Of a stretch of 32,985 bases of DNA, positions 1 through 8,363 are shown piece by piece (the stretch's first letter is position 1; every line of letters begins with the position of its first letter). Source of the stretch: Planctomycetota bacterium. Lineage in GTDB: Bacteria; Planctomycetota; UBA8108; UBA1146; JAJFFE01. The position numbers were made by a program, and so were the translations under genes. Below the pieces are notes generated by a model. That model was not told the DNA's origin and did no database searches. It was given only the letters and a program-made list of their open reading frames with translations. The stretch covers positions 1 to 32,985 of the forward strand of contig JAJFFE010000250.1 in NCBI GenBank assembly GCA_021776775.1, read 5' to 3'.

Positions 1-1234
1 CGTAAACGCCATCGACGTTGGTCGCTCCGGTATCGAAGTCGCGGACGATCGCGCCCCGGGCGTCGAGCTCGAGCGCCGGCAACCACGCGAGCAGCACCTC
101 CTTCATTTTCGACTGCCCCAACGCCTCGATCACCATGTCGACTGCGAGGTCGGTTTCGGTGCCCGGCACCAGCACCGTGCGGCCTTCGGCGTCGAGCTGG
201 GTCTCGGCCACTCGAAGGCCGGTGACGTGAGGTCCGCCGAGGATCGCGACCGGCTGCCGGTGAAACATGAACTCGCCGCCGTCGGCTTTGGCCAACGCGT
301 ACTCGAACTCGTACGCGCTCATGTCGTCCGCACCGCGACGGTAGACAATGAACGCGGTGCTGGCGCCGAGTCGCTTGGCCTGCGTGATCGCGTCGATCGC
401 GGTATTCCCACAACCGATCACCGCGACCCGATCGCCGACGGCCACCTCGTCTAGCGGCGACGTACGGATCTCCTCGATGAAGCTCAACGCGTCGACTACT
501 TCGGGCAGCTCTTCTCCCGGAATTCCCAGTCGATGGGTCCCGCCGAGTCCGGTTCCGATGAACACGGCGTCGAACTGTTCCCGAAGGGTGTCCATGGAGA
601 CGTCGCGACCGACTTCGACCCCTTCACGAAACTCGACCCCGAGCGAACGGACCAGCTCGACCTCGGCCAGGCTCACTTCAGGCTTCATCTTGTAGTAGGC
701 GATGCCGTACGTGTTCAGCCCTCCCGCGAGCAGACGTTTCTCGTAGACGACCGTTTCGTGACCGAGCCGGGCCAGCTCCGCCGCGCATCCCAAACTCGCC
801 GGCCCCGCCCCGATCAAGACGACACGCTTCCCCGACTTCTCGGCGGCAGCGGACAACACCGTAATGTCATTGTCGAAAACGTGATCGGTCGCGTAACGCT
901 GGAGGCGGCCGATCTTGATCGGCTGTTCGTCACGATCGAGCAGCACGCATGCGCCTTCACACAGAACTTGGGTAGGACAGGCGCGAGCGCAGCTAGAACC
1001 GAGAACGTTCGCTTCCAGGATGGTGCGCGCCGCCCCGGTGAGACTTCCGGCGGCGATCTTCTGGATGAACGCCGGGACGTCGATTCCCGTCGGGCACGAT
1101 TGGATGCACGGCGCGTCGAAGCAGTACAGACAACGTTCCGCTTCGACCCTTGCTTCCTGCTTAGAGTACCTTGGCGCAATTTCAGCCATGGTTCGGCGGG
1201 CAGTTTTAGCGTCGACGCGCGGTCGAATCGGCAT
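1..1234 (-). CDS. preT: Dihydropyrimidine dehydrogenase, NAD(P)H/FAD/Fe-S subunit (PreT-like), 3' end cut by window edge
   Basis: Predicted electron-input subunit of dihydropyrimidine dehydrogenase, the first step of reductive uracil/thymine breakdown; it resembles the small subunit of glutamate synthase. The 411 visible codons show an N-terminal alpha-helical Fe-S domain with cysteines at about 35, 38, 43, 47 and 82, 86, 92, 96, then an FAD-binding GAGPASL at 142-148 and later a second dinucleotide fold beginning VAVIGCGNTAID. The ATG at 1234 is chosen because GAGGAG lies just upstream; an in-frame ATG at 1189 would drop conserved N-terminal sequence less likely to be optional. The visible end (ATNVDGVY) corresponds to the point where family members continue into a final FAD-binding stretch, so perhaps 50 residues lie outside. 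The catalytic partner (PreA) is expected beyond the left edge. Other glutamate-synthase-beta-like oxidoreductases are possible, but the neighbours favour PreT. Confidence 0.85.
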   Translation of the reverse strand, partial: MPIRPRVDAKTARRTMAEIAPRYSKQEARVEAERCLYCFDAPCIQSCPTGIDVPAFIQKIAAGSLTGAARTILEANVLGSSCARACPTQVLCEGACVLLDRDEQPIKIGRLQRYATDHVFDNDITVLSAAAEKSGKRVVLIGAGPASLGCAAELARLGHETVVYEKRLLAGGLNTYGIAYYKMKPEVSLAEVELVRSLGVEFREGVEVGRDVSMDTLREQFDAVFIGTGLGGTHRLGIPGEELPEVVDALSFIEEIRTSPLDEVAVGDRVAVIGCGNTAIDAITQAKRLGASTAFIVYRRGADDMSAYEFEYALAKADGGEFMFHRQPVAILGGPHVTGLRVAETQLDAEGRTVLVPGTETDLAVDMVIEALGQSKMKEVLLAWLPALELDARGAIVRDFDTGATNVDGVY

Positions 1235-1329
1235 CTGTCTCCTCGTTCAAACTCTGCGGTTCGGTCGATCGTAGCGACGCCCCGGATTTCCACGAAGTCT
1301 GTGTCCGCGCGTGGCGGACGTCAAGATCT

Positions 1330-2676
1330 TCACGGCTTGACTTCACCGCAGGCGACATCGAGCGCCTCGATGAGGAACGCGGCGTCGTCACGGGTGATGC
1401 ACATCGGCGGCTTGATGCGAAGCACGTTGCCGGACAACCCGCCCTTGCCGATGAGACAGCCGAGGTCCTTGACCCTTTCGTGGATCTTCGCACAAGCGTC
1501 GGTCGCTGGCTCCTTGGACTTGCGATCGGTCACCAACTCTACGCCGATCATGAGACCGAGCCCTCGCACGTCGCCGATGATTGGGTGCTTGTCCATGAGG
1601 CCACGCAGGTCGTCGAGCAGCGCCCCTCCCACCTCGAGGGCGTTCTGCTGGAGGTTCTCACGATCGATGACATCGAGCACCTCCTTGCCGATGGCACACG
1701 CCACCGGATTGCCACCGTAGGTGTTGAAGTGAATGCGGTCGGCTAGCGCTTGCGCAATCTCGGGTCGGGTCACGACGGCAGCGAGCGGTGTTCCATTACC
1801 GATGCCCTTGGCCATGGTCACGATGTCTGGCGTGACACCTTGCGTCTCGAACCCCCAGTAGTGCGTCCCGGTGCGCCCGAAGCCCGATTGCACTTCGTCC
1901 GCGATACAGAGACCACCGGCGGCACGAACCGTCTCGTAGGCACGGGCAAGGAAACCGTCGGGGTAGACCACCGTTCCGCCGACCCCTTGGATCGACTCGG
2001 CAAAGAATCCCGCCACCTGCCCCGGGGTCGCCGTGCGAATCAAATCTTCGATATCTTCGGCGTACTTCACCCCGGCGTCGGGATCGTCGTGCCCCCACGG
2101 GCCACGGTACGGATCGGCGTTGCGCGCATGGTGCACGCCAAATCCTTGCGGTGAGTTGTACTTCCAGCTGCTGTGCGCGGTCAGCCCCATGGCCGGCGCG
2201 TTGCCGCCGTGGTAGGCGTTGCGCAGCGCAATCACGTCGTAGTTGCCGGTGTAGAGCCGCGCCATGAGGAGCGCCAGGTCGTTCGCTTCCGATCCTGAGT
2301 TCACGAAGTAGCAGACACTCAAGTCTCGGGGCAACTTGCTAGCGAGTGCTTCACCGTAGTCCGCGATGTTCGGGTGCAGGTAGAGCGTCGTGACGTGCTG
2401 CAGCGTTTCCATCTGCCGGGATGCCGCGGCCACCACGTCTGGGTGGCAGTGGCCGACGCTGATCGTCACGATCCCTCCGATGCAGTCGAGGAACCTCCGC
2501 CCGGTTTCGTCGTACACCCACTGCTGAGCGCCTTCGACAATCATGAGCGGTCGCTGGTAGTACGTGAGAAGACTAGGCGTCAGGAACTGCTTGCGGCGGG
2601 CCATGACGTCTTTGTACGACGGTCCCTCGTACGGTCGCGGTCGGTGATCGGTCGGCGGTAACTCTGGTAGCGTCAT
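1330..2676 (-). CDS. Class III PLP aminotransferase, AGXT2-like (beta-alanine/alanine:glyoxylate or pyruvate)
   Basis: A 448-residue fold-type I, class III aminotransferase. The PLP lysine is K290 in TMAKGIGNG, and the ring-nitrogen aspartate is D260 in CIADEVQSGFGRTG; the cofactor phosphate loop is NSGSEAND at 126-133. The family (AGXT2 and relatives) transfers the amino group of alanine, beta-alanine or 3-aminoisobutyrate to glyoxylate or pyruvate. Next to beta-ureidopropionase, which produces beta-alanine, the likely job is beta-alanine removal. A longer open frame extends to 3087 inside the permease gene, but the true start is the ATG at 2676, which overlaps the permease stop by four bases (ATGA) and has GGGAGAG upstream. 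Substrate and acceptor cannot be fixed from sequence; 4-aminobutyrate or ornithine aminotransferase activity is less likely given the context. Confidence 0.85.
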   Translation of the reverse strand: MTLPELPPTDHRPRPYEGPSYKDVMARRKQFLTPSLLTYYQRPLMIVEGAQQWVYDETGRRFLDCIGGIVTISVGHCHPDVVAAASRQMETLQHVTTLYLHPNIADYGEALASKLPRDLSVCYFVNSGSEANDLALLMARLYTGNYDVIALRNAYHGGNAPAMGLTAHSSWKYNSPQGFGVHHARNADPYRGPWGHDDPDAGVKYAEDIEDLIRTATPGQVAGFFAESIQGVGGTVVYPDGFLARAYETVRAAGGLCIADEVQSGFGRTGTHYWGFETQGVTPDIVTMAKGIGNGTPLAAVVTRPEIAQALADRIHFNTYGGNPVACAIGKEVLDVIDRENLQQNALEVGGALLDDLRGLMDKHPIIGDVRGLGLMIGVELVTDRKSKEPATDACAKIHERVKDLGCLIGKGGLSGNVLRIKPPMCITRDDAAFLIEALDVACGEVKP

Positions 2677-4160
2677 GCGGATCTCTCCCGCGTTCCTGAC
2701 ATGAGAATGAAGTACACGACGAAGGCCACGCCGAACCCGATGAACCAAGCGAAGTGGTACAGCGACGTCCAGATGGATCCGTCCGTGAGTTCGATCGCCC
2801 CGACGTTGTTCAAGAATCCCGGCACGTTCGGAAGGATCGCCAGAACCAGCGCGATGAGCGCAGCGACGTTGAATCCCTTGTGATACGTATAGGCGCCATC
2901 GACGAGGAACAGATCTTCGACGAGGAGCTTGGTCTTGCGAATCACGAAGTAGTCGCAGATCAAGATGCCGCCGATCGGACCGAGCAGCGCGGAGTAGCCG
3001 ATCAACCAAGCGTAGATGTAGCCGCTCGGATCCTCGGCGAGTTTCCAAGGCATCATCAAGACGCCGATGATCCCCGTGATCACGCAACCGGTCTTCAGGC
3101 CGATGCGGCGCGGCGCAAGGTTCGAAAACGACGCGGCCGGAGAGACGACGTTGGCCGCCATGTTGGTCGTCAACGTGGCGAGGACGAGCGCGAACATGGA
3201 CAGTACGACGACGAACGTGCTGTCGAATCGCGTGATGAGAACCACCGGGTCCCAGATCTGCTCACCGAAGATCACCACGGTCGCACTGGTGACGGCGACC
3301 CCGATGAACGCGTAGAGCGGCATGGTCGTGTTGAGTCCCACGATCTGTCCGACCACTTGGTCTCGTTGGCTGCGCGCCATCCGCGTGAAGTCCGGAATGT
3401 TGAGCGACAGCGTCGCCCAGAAGCCGACCATGGCGGTCAACCCGGGCAGGAACACCTTGAAGAAGTCGGCCGTCGTCTCGAACTCATCCGGCTTCGACAG
3501 CATCGGCCCGAAGCCATCTGCCTGCTGATACGCCCACACCAGCAGAGCGATGCCGAGACCGATGAGCAGCGGCGCCCCCCACTTCTCGACGTACTTGATG
3601 CTGTCCATTTCGCGCCACACGAAGAGACCGACGTTCAACGCCCAGAAGGCACCGAACGACGCCAGTTGTATGACATTGACCTGAACGTGTTCGTTGCTGA
3701 TGAAGTCGAGCACCAGAGCGTCTTGCACGCTGGGTATGAACACGGCCAAGATCCCGTAGATCGCTTTGCCACCGATCCACGTCTGAATCCCGAACCATCC
3801 GCAGGCTACGATCGCGCGAAGGATCGACGCGACGTTCGCGCCGTTGACGCCGAATGACGCACGGGCAAAGACCGGGAAGGTGATGCCGTACTTGGTACCG
3901 GCGTGGGCGTTGAGCACCATCGGCACGACCACGATCAAGTTGCCGAGAAACACCGTGAGGATCGCTTGCCACCAGTTCATTCCGGCGGCGATCAAGCTCG
4001 AAGCCAGCATGTACGTGGGAATGCAGACGGACATGCCCACCCAGAGGGCGGCGATATCCCACTGCCCCCACGTCTGTGCCTCCTTCGATACCGGCGCCAG
4101 GTCGTCGTTGTACAACGGGCTGGATTCGATTTCGGATCGATCGATGGCTGGACCCGTCAT
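2673..4160 (-). CDS. NCS1-family nucleobase/hydantoin/allantoin:cation symporter
   Basis: A 495-residue integral membrane protein with about 12 hydrophobic segments. The N-terminal part (SKEAQTWGQWDIAALWVGMS, then IPTYMLASSLIAAGMNWWQA) is the NCS1 signature seen in Mhp1, PucI and uracil permeases; the stretch GWFGIQTWIGGKA is the usual substrate-site helix of that family. It sits between beta-ureidopropionase (4-base gap upstream) and the aminotransferase (4-base overlap downstream), so it is part of the pyrimidine catabolic operon. Uracil, hydantoin/dihydrouracil or allantoin are all possible cargoes; the divergent allantoin genes leave allantoin open. A GGAG lies 10 bases before the ATG. 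A cytoplasmic-membrane importer feeding this operon is the inference; the family assignment is direct. Confidence 0.9.
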   Translation of the reverse strand: MTGPAIDRSEIESSPLYNDDLAPVSKEAQTWGQWDIAALWVGMSVCIPTYMLASSLIAAGMNWWQAILTVFLGNLIVVVPMVLNAHAGTKYGITFPVFARASFGVNGANVASILRAIVACGWFGIQTWIGGKAIYGILAVFIPSVQDALVLDFISNEHVQVNVIQLASFGAFWALNVGLFVWREMDSIKYVEKWGAPLLIGLGIALLVWAYQQADGFGPMLSKPDEFETTADFFKVFLPGLTAMVGFWATLSLNIPDFTRMARSQRDQVVGQIVGLNTTMPLYAFIGVAVTSATVVIFGEQIWDPVVLITRFDSTFVVVLSMFALVLATLTTNMAANVVSPAASFSNLAPRRIGLKTGCVITGIIGVLMMPWKLAEDPSGYIYAWLIGYSALLGPIGGILICDYFVIRKTKLLVEDLFLVDGAYTYHKGFNVAALIALVLAILPNVPGFLNNVGAIELTDGSIWTSLYHFAWFIGFGVAFVVYFILMSGTRERSA

Positions 4161-4164
4161 CGGT

Positions 4165-5034
4165 CTACAGCTCCACCAGCTCGTCGTACGTCTCGGGCCG
4201 TCGATCTCGGTAGAACTGCCAGATGTTTCGCACTTCTTGGATCTGATCGAAGTCTAGATCCGCGATGATGACTTCGTCCTGGTCTCGACTTCCGACGGCC
4301 AGCATTTCTCCCCGCGGATTGCAGAAGTACGACTGACCGTAGAACTCTCCGATGGACCAGGGCGCCTCGGTGCCGACCCGATTGATGGCACCGACGAAGT
4401 AGCCGTTGGCCACCGCGTGGGCCGGCTGCTCGAGCTTCCAGAGATACTCGCTGAGGCCGGCCACGGTGGCGGACGGGTTGAACACGATCTCCGCGCCGTT
4501 GAGTCCGAGGGCGCGGGCGCCCTCCGGGAAGTGGCGGTCGTAACAGATGTAGATGCCGACCTGCCCCACCGCGGTCTCGAATACGGGGTAGCCGAGGTTT
4601 CCCGGCCGGAAGTAGAACTTCTCCCAGAACCCGGGCGCACACTGCGGAATGTGGTTCTTCCGGTACGCCCCGAGAAACGTGCCATCGGCGTCGATGATGA
4701 CGGCCGTGTTGTAGTAGACGCCCGGCATTTCCATTTCGTACAGCGGGACGACCAGGACGATGCCAAGTCGCTTCGCCGTCTCGCACATCAACTGGGTGGT
4801 CGGCCCGTTGGGGATTTCCTCGGTGATGTCGTACCAGCGGCTCTCTTGCTCGGCACAGAAGTACGGTCCGTAGAACAGCTCTTGCAAGCAGAGAACCTGG
4901 ACCCCGTCTTTGGCGGCTTGCTCGATCATCGGCATGTGCTTGTCGATCATCGCTCGTTTGATTTCGGAGGGATCCGTCGTGCCGTCGTGCGTGACGGAAG
5001 ACTGGATCAAACCCCCTCGGATGATTCGGGCCAT
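4165..5034 (-). CDS. pydC: Beta-ureidopropionase / N-carbamoyl amino acid amidohydrolase (nitrilase superfamily)
   Basis: A 289-residue carbon-nitrogen hydrolase. The catalytic triad is visible: E52 in LCLQELFYGPYFC, K126 in AYRKNHIP and C164 in IYICYDRHFPE. The enzyme would hydrolyse N-carbamoyl-beta-alanine to beta-alanine, CO2 and ammonia, step three of reductive pyrimidine catabolism. The open frame runs on to 5442, but the ATG at 5034 is chosen: it is preceded by AAAGGA eight bases away, and residues after it (ARIIRGGLIQSS) match the usual N-terminus. It is the first gene of the leftward operon and faces the allantoinase gene across 85 bases. A role as N-carbamoyl-D-amino-acid hydrolase or N-carbamoylputrescine amidase cannot be excluded; the PreT and NCS1 neighbours favour pyrimidine breakdown. 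The dihydropyrimidinase that should supply its substrate is not in the window. Confidence 0.85.
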   Translation of the reverse strand: MARIIRGGLIQSSVTHDGTTDPSEIKRAMIDKHMPMIEQAAKDGVQVLCLQELFYGPYFCAEQESRWYDITEEIPNGPTTQLMCETAKRLGIVLVVPLYEMEMPGVYYNTAVIIDADGTFLGAYRKNHIPQCAPGFWEKFYFRPGNLGYPVFETAVGQVGIYICYDRHFPEGARALGLNGAEIVFNPSATVAGLSEYLWKLEQPAHAVANGYFVGAINRVGTEAPWSIGEFYGQSYFCNPRGEMLAVGSRDQDEVIIADLDFDQIQEVRNIWQFYRDRRPETYDELVEL

Positions 5035-5119
5035 CGGACGTGTCCTTTCGACGACGACGTGTTGATGGCAACGATAAAAGAAATAGACACTTCCGGGAAG
5101 CGAACCGTACGATCCGGCC
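5035..5119. promoter_or_regulatory. Divergent promoter region between the pyrimidine and purine catabolic operons
   Basis: This is the only space between two divergent first genes, so both operons should start here. It is AT-richer than its surroundings around 5070-5090. A weak plus-strand pair is TTGATG (5062-5067) and TAGACA (5084-5089) with a 16-base spacer. An inverted repeat CTTCC-G-GGAAG lies at 5090-5100, placed where a repressor could cover the plus-strand start. The regulatory role is inferred; no regulator gene is in the window. Confidence 0.4.
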
Positions 5120-6502
5120 ATGGAAGAGCCATGGACACTGTCGGGCGATCGCGTCCTCACCGCCGAAGGGTTGGGGCCCGCGAAGCTCACCATCGCGGGC
5201 GGTCTGATCCACGAGGTAGAGCTGGGTCCAGTCTCACGCCACGACGGTGAGCATATCGACGACGCTGTGATCTTTCCCGGGATCGTCGACGTGCACGTGC
5301 ATGTCAACGATCCCGGCCGTAGCGATTGGGAAGGGTTCGACACCGCGACCAGGGCCGCCGCCGCGGGTGGCGTCACCACGATCGTCGACATGCCGCTCAA
5401 CAGCATCCCTCCGACCACGACCGTGGCCGGGCTCCGCGCCAAACAAGAGGCGGCGGCCGGCCGGGCTTGGGTCGACTACGGCTTTTGGGGCGGGGCCGTG
5501 CCGACGAACCTGCGGGAATTGGGCTCACTCGCCGACGCAGGGGCGCTCGGCTTCAAGTGCTTCCTCGCCGACTCCGGCGTCGATGAGTTCTCCGCCATCG
5601 GCGAAACCGATCTCCGCGAAGCCATGTCGACGATCCAAAAACTCGATGGATCGCTCTTGGCCCACGCCGAATGGCAGCCGACGCTCGATCGGTTCGACCG
5701 CGACCGCGACCGTTCACCGCGAACCTACGCCAGTTACCTGGCAACGCGGCCGAGCGAAGCGGAAACCGACGCCATCGCACGACTCTTGGCCATTGCCGAA
5801 GAGAGCGAATGCCGCGTTCACATCGTACACCTCGCTACGGCGGACGCGCTGACCATGATCGCCGCCGCCAAGGCGCGTGGCGTTCGGGTGACCGTTGAAA
5901 CGGCGCCGCACTACCTAACGTTCTGCGCCGAAGAGATCGCGGACGGGACCACGCAGTTCAAGTGCGCTCCCCCCATTCGTGACGCATCCCACCGTGAGGC
6001 GTTATGGGAAGCACTGCGGCGCGGAGAGATCGACTTCGTTGCGACCGACCACTCGCCGTGCCCTCCCGCCATGAAGCGTTTCGAGTCCGGCGACTTCTTC
6101 GCGGCGTGGGGTGGCGTCGCTTCGCTCGGCCTGGCGCTCCCCGTGGTCTGGACCGAAGCACAACGGCGCGGGTTCGATCTGGGTCACGTTGCGCGCTGGC
6201 TATGCGAACAACCGGCCGAGTTTGCGGGTCTCAGCAAGGGGAGGATCGACTGGGGGTACCCCGCCGATCTGATAGTATGGCGTCCGGAAGAGTCCTTCGT
6301 CATCGACGAGGCGTCATTGAACTTTCGCCACCCGATCTCACCTTACCTGGGGCGAACGGTCTCTGGACGTATCGACCGCACGTATTTGCGCGGAGAGTTG
6401 ATCTACCACGGCCAAGCGGTGGTCGGATCGCCGCGCGGCCGTAGGCTCGAACGCGGGGTCTTGGACGACGACGGCGATAACACTGAACGGCAACGGCCAT
6501 GA
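5120..6502 (+). CDS. allB: Allantoinase (cyclic amidohydrolase)
   Basis: A 460-residue metal-dependent amidohydrolase that would open the allantoin ring to allantoate. Metal ligands are visible: H59 and H61 in DVHVHVNDPGR, the carboxylated lysine K146 in GFKCFLADSG, H182 in LLAHAEW, H237 in VHIVHLAT and D310 in VATDHSPCPP. The motifs DMPLNSIPPTTT, ETAPHYLTF, KCAPPIRD and HPISPYLGRTV follow allantoinase rather than dihydropyrimidinase, and the next gene is allantoicase. The ATG at 5120 has no good Shine-Dalgarno sequence and lies close to the predicted promoter, so a short or leaderless 5' end is possible. It is the first gene of the rightward urate operon, 12 bases before the next gene. A broad hydantoinase activity remains possible. 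Confidence 0.92.
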   Translation: MEEPWTLSGDRVLTAEGLGPAKLTIAGGLIHEVELGPVSRHDGEHIDDAVIFPGIVDVHVHVNDPGRSDWEGFDTATRAAAAGGVTTIVDMPLNSIPPTTTVAGLRAKQEAAAGRAWVDYGFWGGAVPTNLRELGSLADAGALGFKCFLADSGVDEFSAIGETDLREAMSTIQKLDGSLLAHAEWQPTLDRFDRDRDRSPRTYASYLATRPSEAETDAIARLLAIAEESECRVHIVHLATADALTMIAAAKARGVRVTVETAPHYLTFCAEEIADGTTQFKCAPPIRDASHREALWEALRRGEIDFVATDHSPCPPAMKRFESGDFFAAWGGVASLGLALPVVWTEAQRRGFDLGHVARWLCEQPAEFAGLSKGRIDWGYPADLIVWRPEESFVIDEASLNFRHPISPYLGRTVSGRIDRTYLRGELIYHGQAVVGSPRGRRLERGVLDDDGDNTERQRP

Positions 6503-6514
6503 ACGAGAACCGCG

Positions 6515-7519
6515 ATGACTAGTGAACCGACCGGCCTCACCTACGGCCGCTACGTCGACCTCGCCGCCGAGCGGCTGGGAGGCTCGATCGTCGAATTCAC
6601 AGATGAGTTCTTCGCCCCCGCGACCAACCTGATCCGCCCGGGTCGCGGCGTCTTCATCGAAGACAAGTACACCGATCACGGCAAGTGGATGGACGGTTGG
6701 GAAACGCGACGTCACCGCGCTCCCGATTACGACTGGTGCGTCATCAAGCTCGGATTGCCGGGAAGAATTAGCGCCGTCGACATCGATACGCACCACTTCA
6801 AGGGCAATCATCCTGAGGCGTGCTCCATCGACGTTGCCTGCGTCAGCCCGGGCGAAACACCGACCGCCGACGCCTTCACCGAACTGGTCCCGCGCGCAGA
6901 ACTCGACCCCGACTCCCAGCATTTGATCCGCATCGACCACGAAGACCCGGTGACGCACGTACGGCTAAACATCTATCCCGACGGCGGCGTCGCCCGTCTT
7001 CGCATCTACGGGACAGTCGTCGCGCCGTCGACGGCCACCCTCGACGGCGACGCGTTCGATCTGGTCTCGGTCGAGAACGGTGGCACCGCGCTCGCGGCGA
7101 GCAACCAGTTCTTCAGTGACCCGATCAACCTGATCATGCCGGGACGCGGGACCAGTATGGCGGACGGCTGGGAGACGCGGCGTCGACGCGGCCCCGGACA
7201 CGATTGGGCGGTGCTCGCGTTGGGACAACCGGGCGTGATCGAACGGGTCGTCGTCGACACCCACCACTTCAAAGGTAACTACCCGCAGCGCTGCTCCATC
7301 GACGGCTGTGTCATGCCGTCGGGCGCGGATCTGAAAACAGGGCTCGATGACCACCCGTGGACGAAGATCCTTCCCGACACAGCCCTCAGTGCGCACCGCG
7401 AGCATCGGTTCGACGACGACGTTGTCACCTCGGGACCGATCACTCACGTCCGCCTGAACATCTTTCCCGACGGCGGAGTGAGTCGGCTGCGCCTCTTCGG
7501 ACGGCCCGCGCAAGAATGA
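6515..7519 (+). CDS. alc: Allantoicase
   Basis: A 334-residue protein made of two allantoicase repeats, about residues 20-165 and 185-334. Each carries the same string of motifs: NLIRPGRG...DGWETRRHR...HDW or YDW...DTHHFKGN.P..CSID, followed by THVRLNI(Y/F)PDGGV(A/S)RLR. The enzyme splits allantoate into urea and ureidoglycolate. The length matches the family. The gene starts 12 bases after allantoinase and ends in an ATGA overlap with the OHCU decarboxylase gene, so it is translated as part of the operon. The Shine-Dalgarno match before the ATG is weak (GAACGAGAA). A tiny frame ATGAACGAG... beginning at 6500 stops after seven codons and is not considered real. Confidence 0.93.
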   Translation: MTSEPTGLTYGRYVDLAAERLGGSIVEFTDEFFAPATNLIRPGRGVFIEDKYTDHGKWMDGWETRRHRAPDYDWCVIKLGLPGRISAVDIDTHHFKGNHPEACSIDVACVSPGETPTADAFTELVPRAELDPDSQHLIRIDHEDPVTHVRLNIYPDGGVARLRIYGTVVAPSTATLDGDAFDLVSVENGGTALAASNQFFSDPINLIMPGRGTSMADGWETRRRRGPGHDWAVLALGQPGVIERVVVDTHHFKGNYPQRCSIDGCVMPSGADLKTGLDDHPWTKILPDTALSAHREHRFDDDVVTSGPITHVRLNIFPDGGVSRLRLFGRPAQE

Positions 7520-8019
7520 CGTCCACCGAGCGACCGTCTCTATCGCAGTACCTGAATGGGCGGGACGCTGCCGACCTTGCGGAACAGCTGCACCGTTGCT
7601 GTGGCAGCGCCCGCTGGGTCGAGCAAATGTCGAACGCCCGTCCCTTCCGCGACGACGCCGCCGTCTTCGAAGTCGCGGAGACAGTGTGGCGATCACTCGG
7701 GGTCACGTCCTGGCTCGAGGCGGCGACCCACCATCCCAGAATCGGCGAACGCAACGTGACCGGCTGGGCGCAGGGCGAGCAGGCTGGTATGTCCACGGCG
7801 TCGAACGCCACCCAAGACGCACTCGTTGAAGAGAACCAACGTTATGAAGAGCGATTCGGATTCGTCTTCTTGATCTGCGCGACAGGCCTGTCTGCCGAGG
7901 TCATGCTGACCGCAATTCACGAACGGCTCCAGCACGACCGCGACACCGAGCTCCGCATCATGGCGGAGGAACAATTGAAAATCTGCCGACTACGACTCGA
8001 GAAACTGGTGACCGCATGA
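7516..8019 (+). CDS. uraD: 2-oxo-4-hydroxy-4-carboxy-5-ureidoimidazoline (OHCU) decarboxylase
   Basis: A 167-residue all-helical enzyme that decarboxylates OHCU stereospecifically to S-allantoin, third step after urate. The catalytic histidine is H73 in HHPRIG; the conserved S/EQ pair appears as WAQGEQAGM (E88, Q89). The open frame extends upstream to 7357 inside allantoicase, but the ATG at 7516 is chosen because it overlaps the allantoicase stop by four bases and gives the usual length of about 165 residues. Its own stop overlaps the next start in the same way (8016-8019). The C-terminal half (EENQRYEERFGFVFLICATG, then RLQHDRDTELRIMAEEQL) is typical of the family. Confidence 0.94.
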   Translation: MTSTERPSLSQYLNGRDAADLAEQLHRCCGSARWVEQMSNARPFRDDAAVFEVAETVWRSLGVTSWLEAATHHPRIGERNVTGWAQGEQAGMSTASNATQDALVEENQRYEERFGFVFLICATGLSAEVMLTAIHERLQHDRDTELRIMAEEQLKICRLRLEKLVTA

Positions 8020-8357
8020 GCGCAATCACGACCCATGTGTTGGATACGTCGCGAGGATCCCCGGCCGCTGGCGTGGTGACGATTCTGTTCCGAGCGAACG
8101 ACGACGGCTGGGACGAGATCGGCCGATCACCGACCGACGACAACGGACGCGTCGCGACGTTCGACACGGGCGACTTGACGCGCGGGACGTATCGTCTGCG
8201 TTTTGAGCTCGACGACTACTTTGCGGACCACGCCCTCACCGGCAAAGCGTTCTATCCGTACGCGGAGATCGCGTTTCGGGTCGAGGATCCGTCGCAACAC
8301 TACCATGTGCCGCTACTGTTGAGCCCGTTCGGATACTCGACCTACCGAGGAAGCTGA
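8016..8357 (+). CDS. uraH: 5-hydroxyisourate hydrolase (transthyretin-related protein)
   Basis: A 113-residue transthyretin-like hydrolase that opens the ring of 5-hydroxyisourate, the product of uricase, to OHCU. The N-terminal signature ITTHVLDTSRGSPAAGV and the invariant C-terminal YRGS (last four residues) are both present; the latter separates the enzymes from true transthyretins. Length is standard and there is no signal peptide, so it is cytoplasmic. It overlaps the previous gene by ATGA and is separated from uricase by six bases. Confidence 0.96.
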   Translation: MSAITTHVLDTSRGSPAAGVVTILFRANDDGWDEIGRSPTDDNGRVATFDTGDLTRGTYRLRFELDDYFADHALTGKAFYPYAEIAFRVEDPSQHYHVPLLLSPFGYSTYRGS

Positions 8358-8363
8358 CCACCC

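Noticed and set aside
1330..3087. A 585-codon version of the aminotransferase starting inside the permease gene
   Set aside because: The extra 137 residues are a shadow of the permease in another frame; the ATG at 2676 with its 4-base overlap fits the family length.
5120..6502. Dihydropyrimidinase, which the leftward pyrimidine operon needs
   Set aside because: The motifs (DMPLNSIPPTTT, KCAPPIRD, TDHSPCPP, RHPISPYLGRTV) are those of allantoinase, and allantoicase follows directly. The dihydropyrimidinase is probably beyond the left edge.
6500..6523. Seven-codon open frame ATGAACGAG... between allantoinase and allantoicase
   Set aside because: It merely overlaps the allantoinase stop; no ribosome-binding site of its own and no sign of a leader peptide function.
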